Positions 7,253-8,532 of a stretch of 8,532 nucleotides of DNA are shown here, piece after piece. A program made the position numbers and the translations under genes. Location: NCBI GenBank assembly GCA_044228045.1, contig JBGAVQ010000252.1, positions 1-8,532 of the forward strand, written 5' to 3'. The notes under the pieces were generated by a model. It did not search any database and was not told the DNA's origin. It worked only from the letters and a program-made list of their open reading frames with translations. Every line of letters begins with the position of its first letter. Position 1 is the first letter of the stretch. Source of the DNA: JAXLVB01 sp044228045 (GTDB lineage: Bacteria > Bacteroidota > Bacteroidia > Cytophagales > Spirosomataceae).

Positions 7253-8526
7253 ATGAAGAAACTTTTATTATTAGCCAGTTTGCTGGCATCTCCCTGCTTT
7301 GCTCAAAATACTTTGATTCATTGTGGCAATCTGATAGACGGTTTGTCGAATGAGGTCAAAACACAAATGACCATAGTGGTACAAGGCACTAAGATTACAG
7401 CGGTTGAGAAAGGATTTCGTAAGCCATCGGGCACTGATAAAGTAATTGACTTGTCGAAAAAAACCGTGATGCCAGGTTTGATTGATATGCACGTTCATCT
7501 TGAAGGAGAAACTCGCCGAGGTGCCGTAGCAGATAGATTTACCATGAACGTGCCAGATGTAGCCTTTCAATCAACGGTTTATGCTAAGAAAACCCTCATG
7601 GCAGGTTTCACTACAGTGCGTGACTGTGGCGGAAGTGGCGTAAACACCTCACTACGTAATGCTGTAGCTCGAGGACTCGTGGTAGGGCCACGTATTTTTT
7701 CGGCAGGTAAAAGTCTGGCCACTACGGGCGGCCACGCCGACCCTACCAATGGCTACCGCAAAGACCTCATGGGCGACCCAGGCCCCGAAGATGGTGTAGT
7801 AAATAGTGCAGAAGATGGTAGAAAAGCGGTAAGACAACGCTATAAAGATGGCTCCGATTTCATAAAAATTACCGCCACAGGTGGTGTATTGAGCCAAGCA
7901 AAAGATGGACAAGGCCCGCAGTTTACGGTAGAAGAAGTAAAAGCAATAGTTGAAACCGCCAAAGACTATGGCTACCATGTAGCAGCTCATGCACACGGAG
8001 CCGAAGGTGCCAAACGTGCCATTTTGGGTGGCGTTACCACCATTGAACACGGCACAATGCTCGACGACGAATGTATGGATTTGATGAAACAAAAAGGTAC
8101 TTATTTGGTAGTACCATTATTGCAGGCAAAGTATCGTCTGATTCAGCAAGGATATTTGGTTATTATTCAGCCCTTGTTACGCCCAAAGCCTTGGCCATAG
8201 GACCCAAAATTCAAGCAACCTTTGCAAAAGCCTATAAAGCAGGCGTTAAAATTGCGTTTGGTACTGATGCCGGGGTGTATGTACACGGCTACAACGCCAA
8301 AGAATTTGAATACATGGTAGAAGCCGGAATGCCCGCTATGGAGGCTATTCAAGCAGCAACCATGACTAATGCCACTATTCTGGGCATAAAAGACCAATTG
8401 GGTTCTGTTGAAGTTGGCAAATTGGCAGACATTGTGGCATCAGATGAAGACCCCACCAAAAACATCAAGACACTCCAAAGCATGAAATTTGTAATGAAAG
8501 AAGGAGTCATTTACAAAAATGAATAA
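7253..8526 (+). pseudogene. Exported metal-dependent amidohydrolase (prolidase/imidazolonepropionase-like), broken by one frameshift
   Basis: This is an amidohydrolase-superfamily enzyme of the group often labelled imidazolonepropionase-like or Xaa-Pro dipeptidase; the substrate is unknown. Residues 1-18 form a signal peptide (MKKLLLLASLLASPCFAQ), so it should be periplasmic. Metal ligands are visible: His80 and His82 in DMHVH, Lys205 in FIKITATGG (the likely carboxylated lysine), and His246 or His248 in AAHAHG. His266 in IEHGT follows, and the catalytic aspartate is in FGTDAG (codon 8266-8268, residue 339 after repair). The first frame reads to KGTYLVVP near 8115, then continues with non-family sequence to a stop at 8200. 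The correct continuation (IIAGKVSSDSARIFGYY, then PKALAIGPKIQ) lies in another frame ending at 8526. Adding one base near 8115, for example CCATT to CCAATT, restores a 424-residue protein of normal length. The ATG at 8071 is only an internal out-of-frame codon. All active-site residues survive, so this may be a sequence error rather than a decayed gene. Confidence 0.88.
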
Positions 8527-8532
8527 CAAATC

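Noticed and set aside
8071..8526. Separate small gene starting at ATG 8071
   Set aside because: Its first 15 or so codons overlap the conserved amidohydrolase frame out of register, and the rest is the continuation of the same enzyme after the frameshift.

Overview
The window looks like a chromosomal segment of a Bacteroidota bacterium, probably of the Cytophagales/Spirosomaceae kind. The sequence evidence is an AT-leaning, moderate-GC composition, start codons with A-rich leaders and no Shine-Dalgarno sequence, and two good matches to the Bacteroidota -7 promoter element TAnnTTTG. The gene content fits too: a K+-dependent membrane pyrophosphatase with a Flavobacterium-like arrangement of its ion-gate glutamate, and a large secreted PIG-L deacetylase with a C-terminal amidotransferase-like domain. 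Genus-level assignment is inference.

Layout: (1) 1-1994, minus strand: hppA, a membrane-bound pyrophosphatase whose C-terminus is cut off by the window edge. (2) 1995-2232: a divergent intergenic region with a likely hppA promoter. (3) 2233-4716, plus strand: an 827-residue exported PIG-L/LmbE-type deacetylase, followed by a strong hairpin at 4722-4754. (4) 4783-4875: two diverged 41-bp direct repeats, each carrying a short imperfect palindrome. (5) 4885-6343, plus strand: a group II PLP-dependent decarboxylase, interrupted by an 87-bp near-tandem duplication plus one base that shifts the frame. (6) Convergent to it, minus strand: yidD (6915-7154) followed by mogA (6354-6878), a probable two-gene transcript. 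(7) 7253-8526, plus strand: an exported metal-dependent amidohydrolase broken by a single frameshift near 8115.

The genes do not form one pathway. They are housekeeping or general-metabolism functions: ion pumping from pyrophosphate, molybdenum cofactor synthesis, help with membrane protein insertion, and periplasmic hydrolases. I see no mobile element, CRISPR array, tRNA, rRNA, defence system or other clearly new system.

The most informative anomaly is the break in the decarboxylase. The two 87-bp copies differ at eight positions, all third-codon and all synonymous, so both evolved under coding constraint before being joined. This is not a fresh slippage duplication. It points to a join between two diverged versions of the same gene, either by recombination or by an assembly or strain-merging error. 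A second, unrelated frameshift in the amidohydrolase makes sequence quality a live question for this window.
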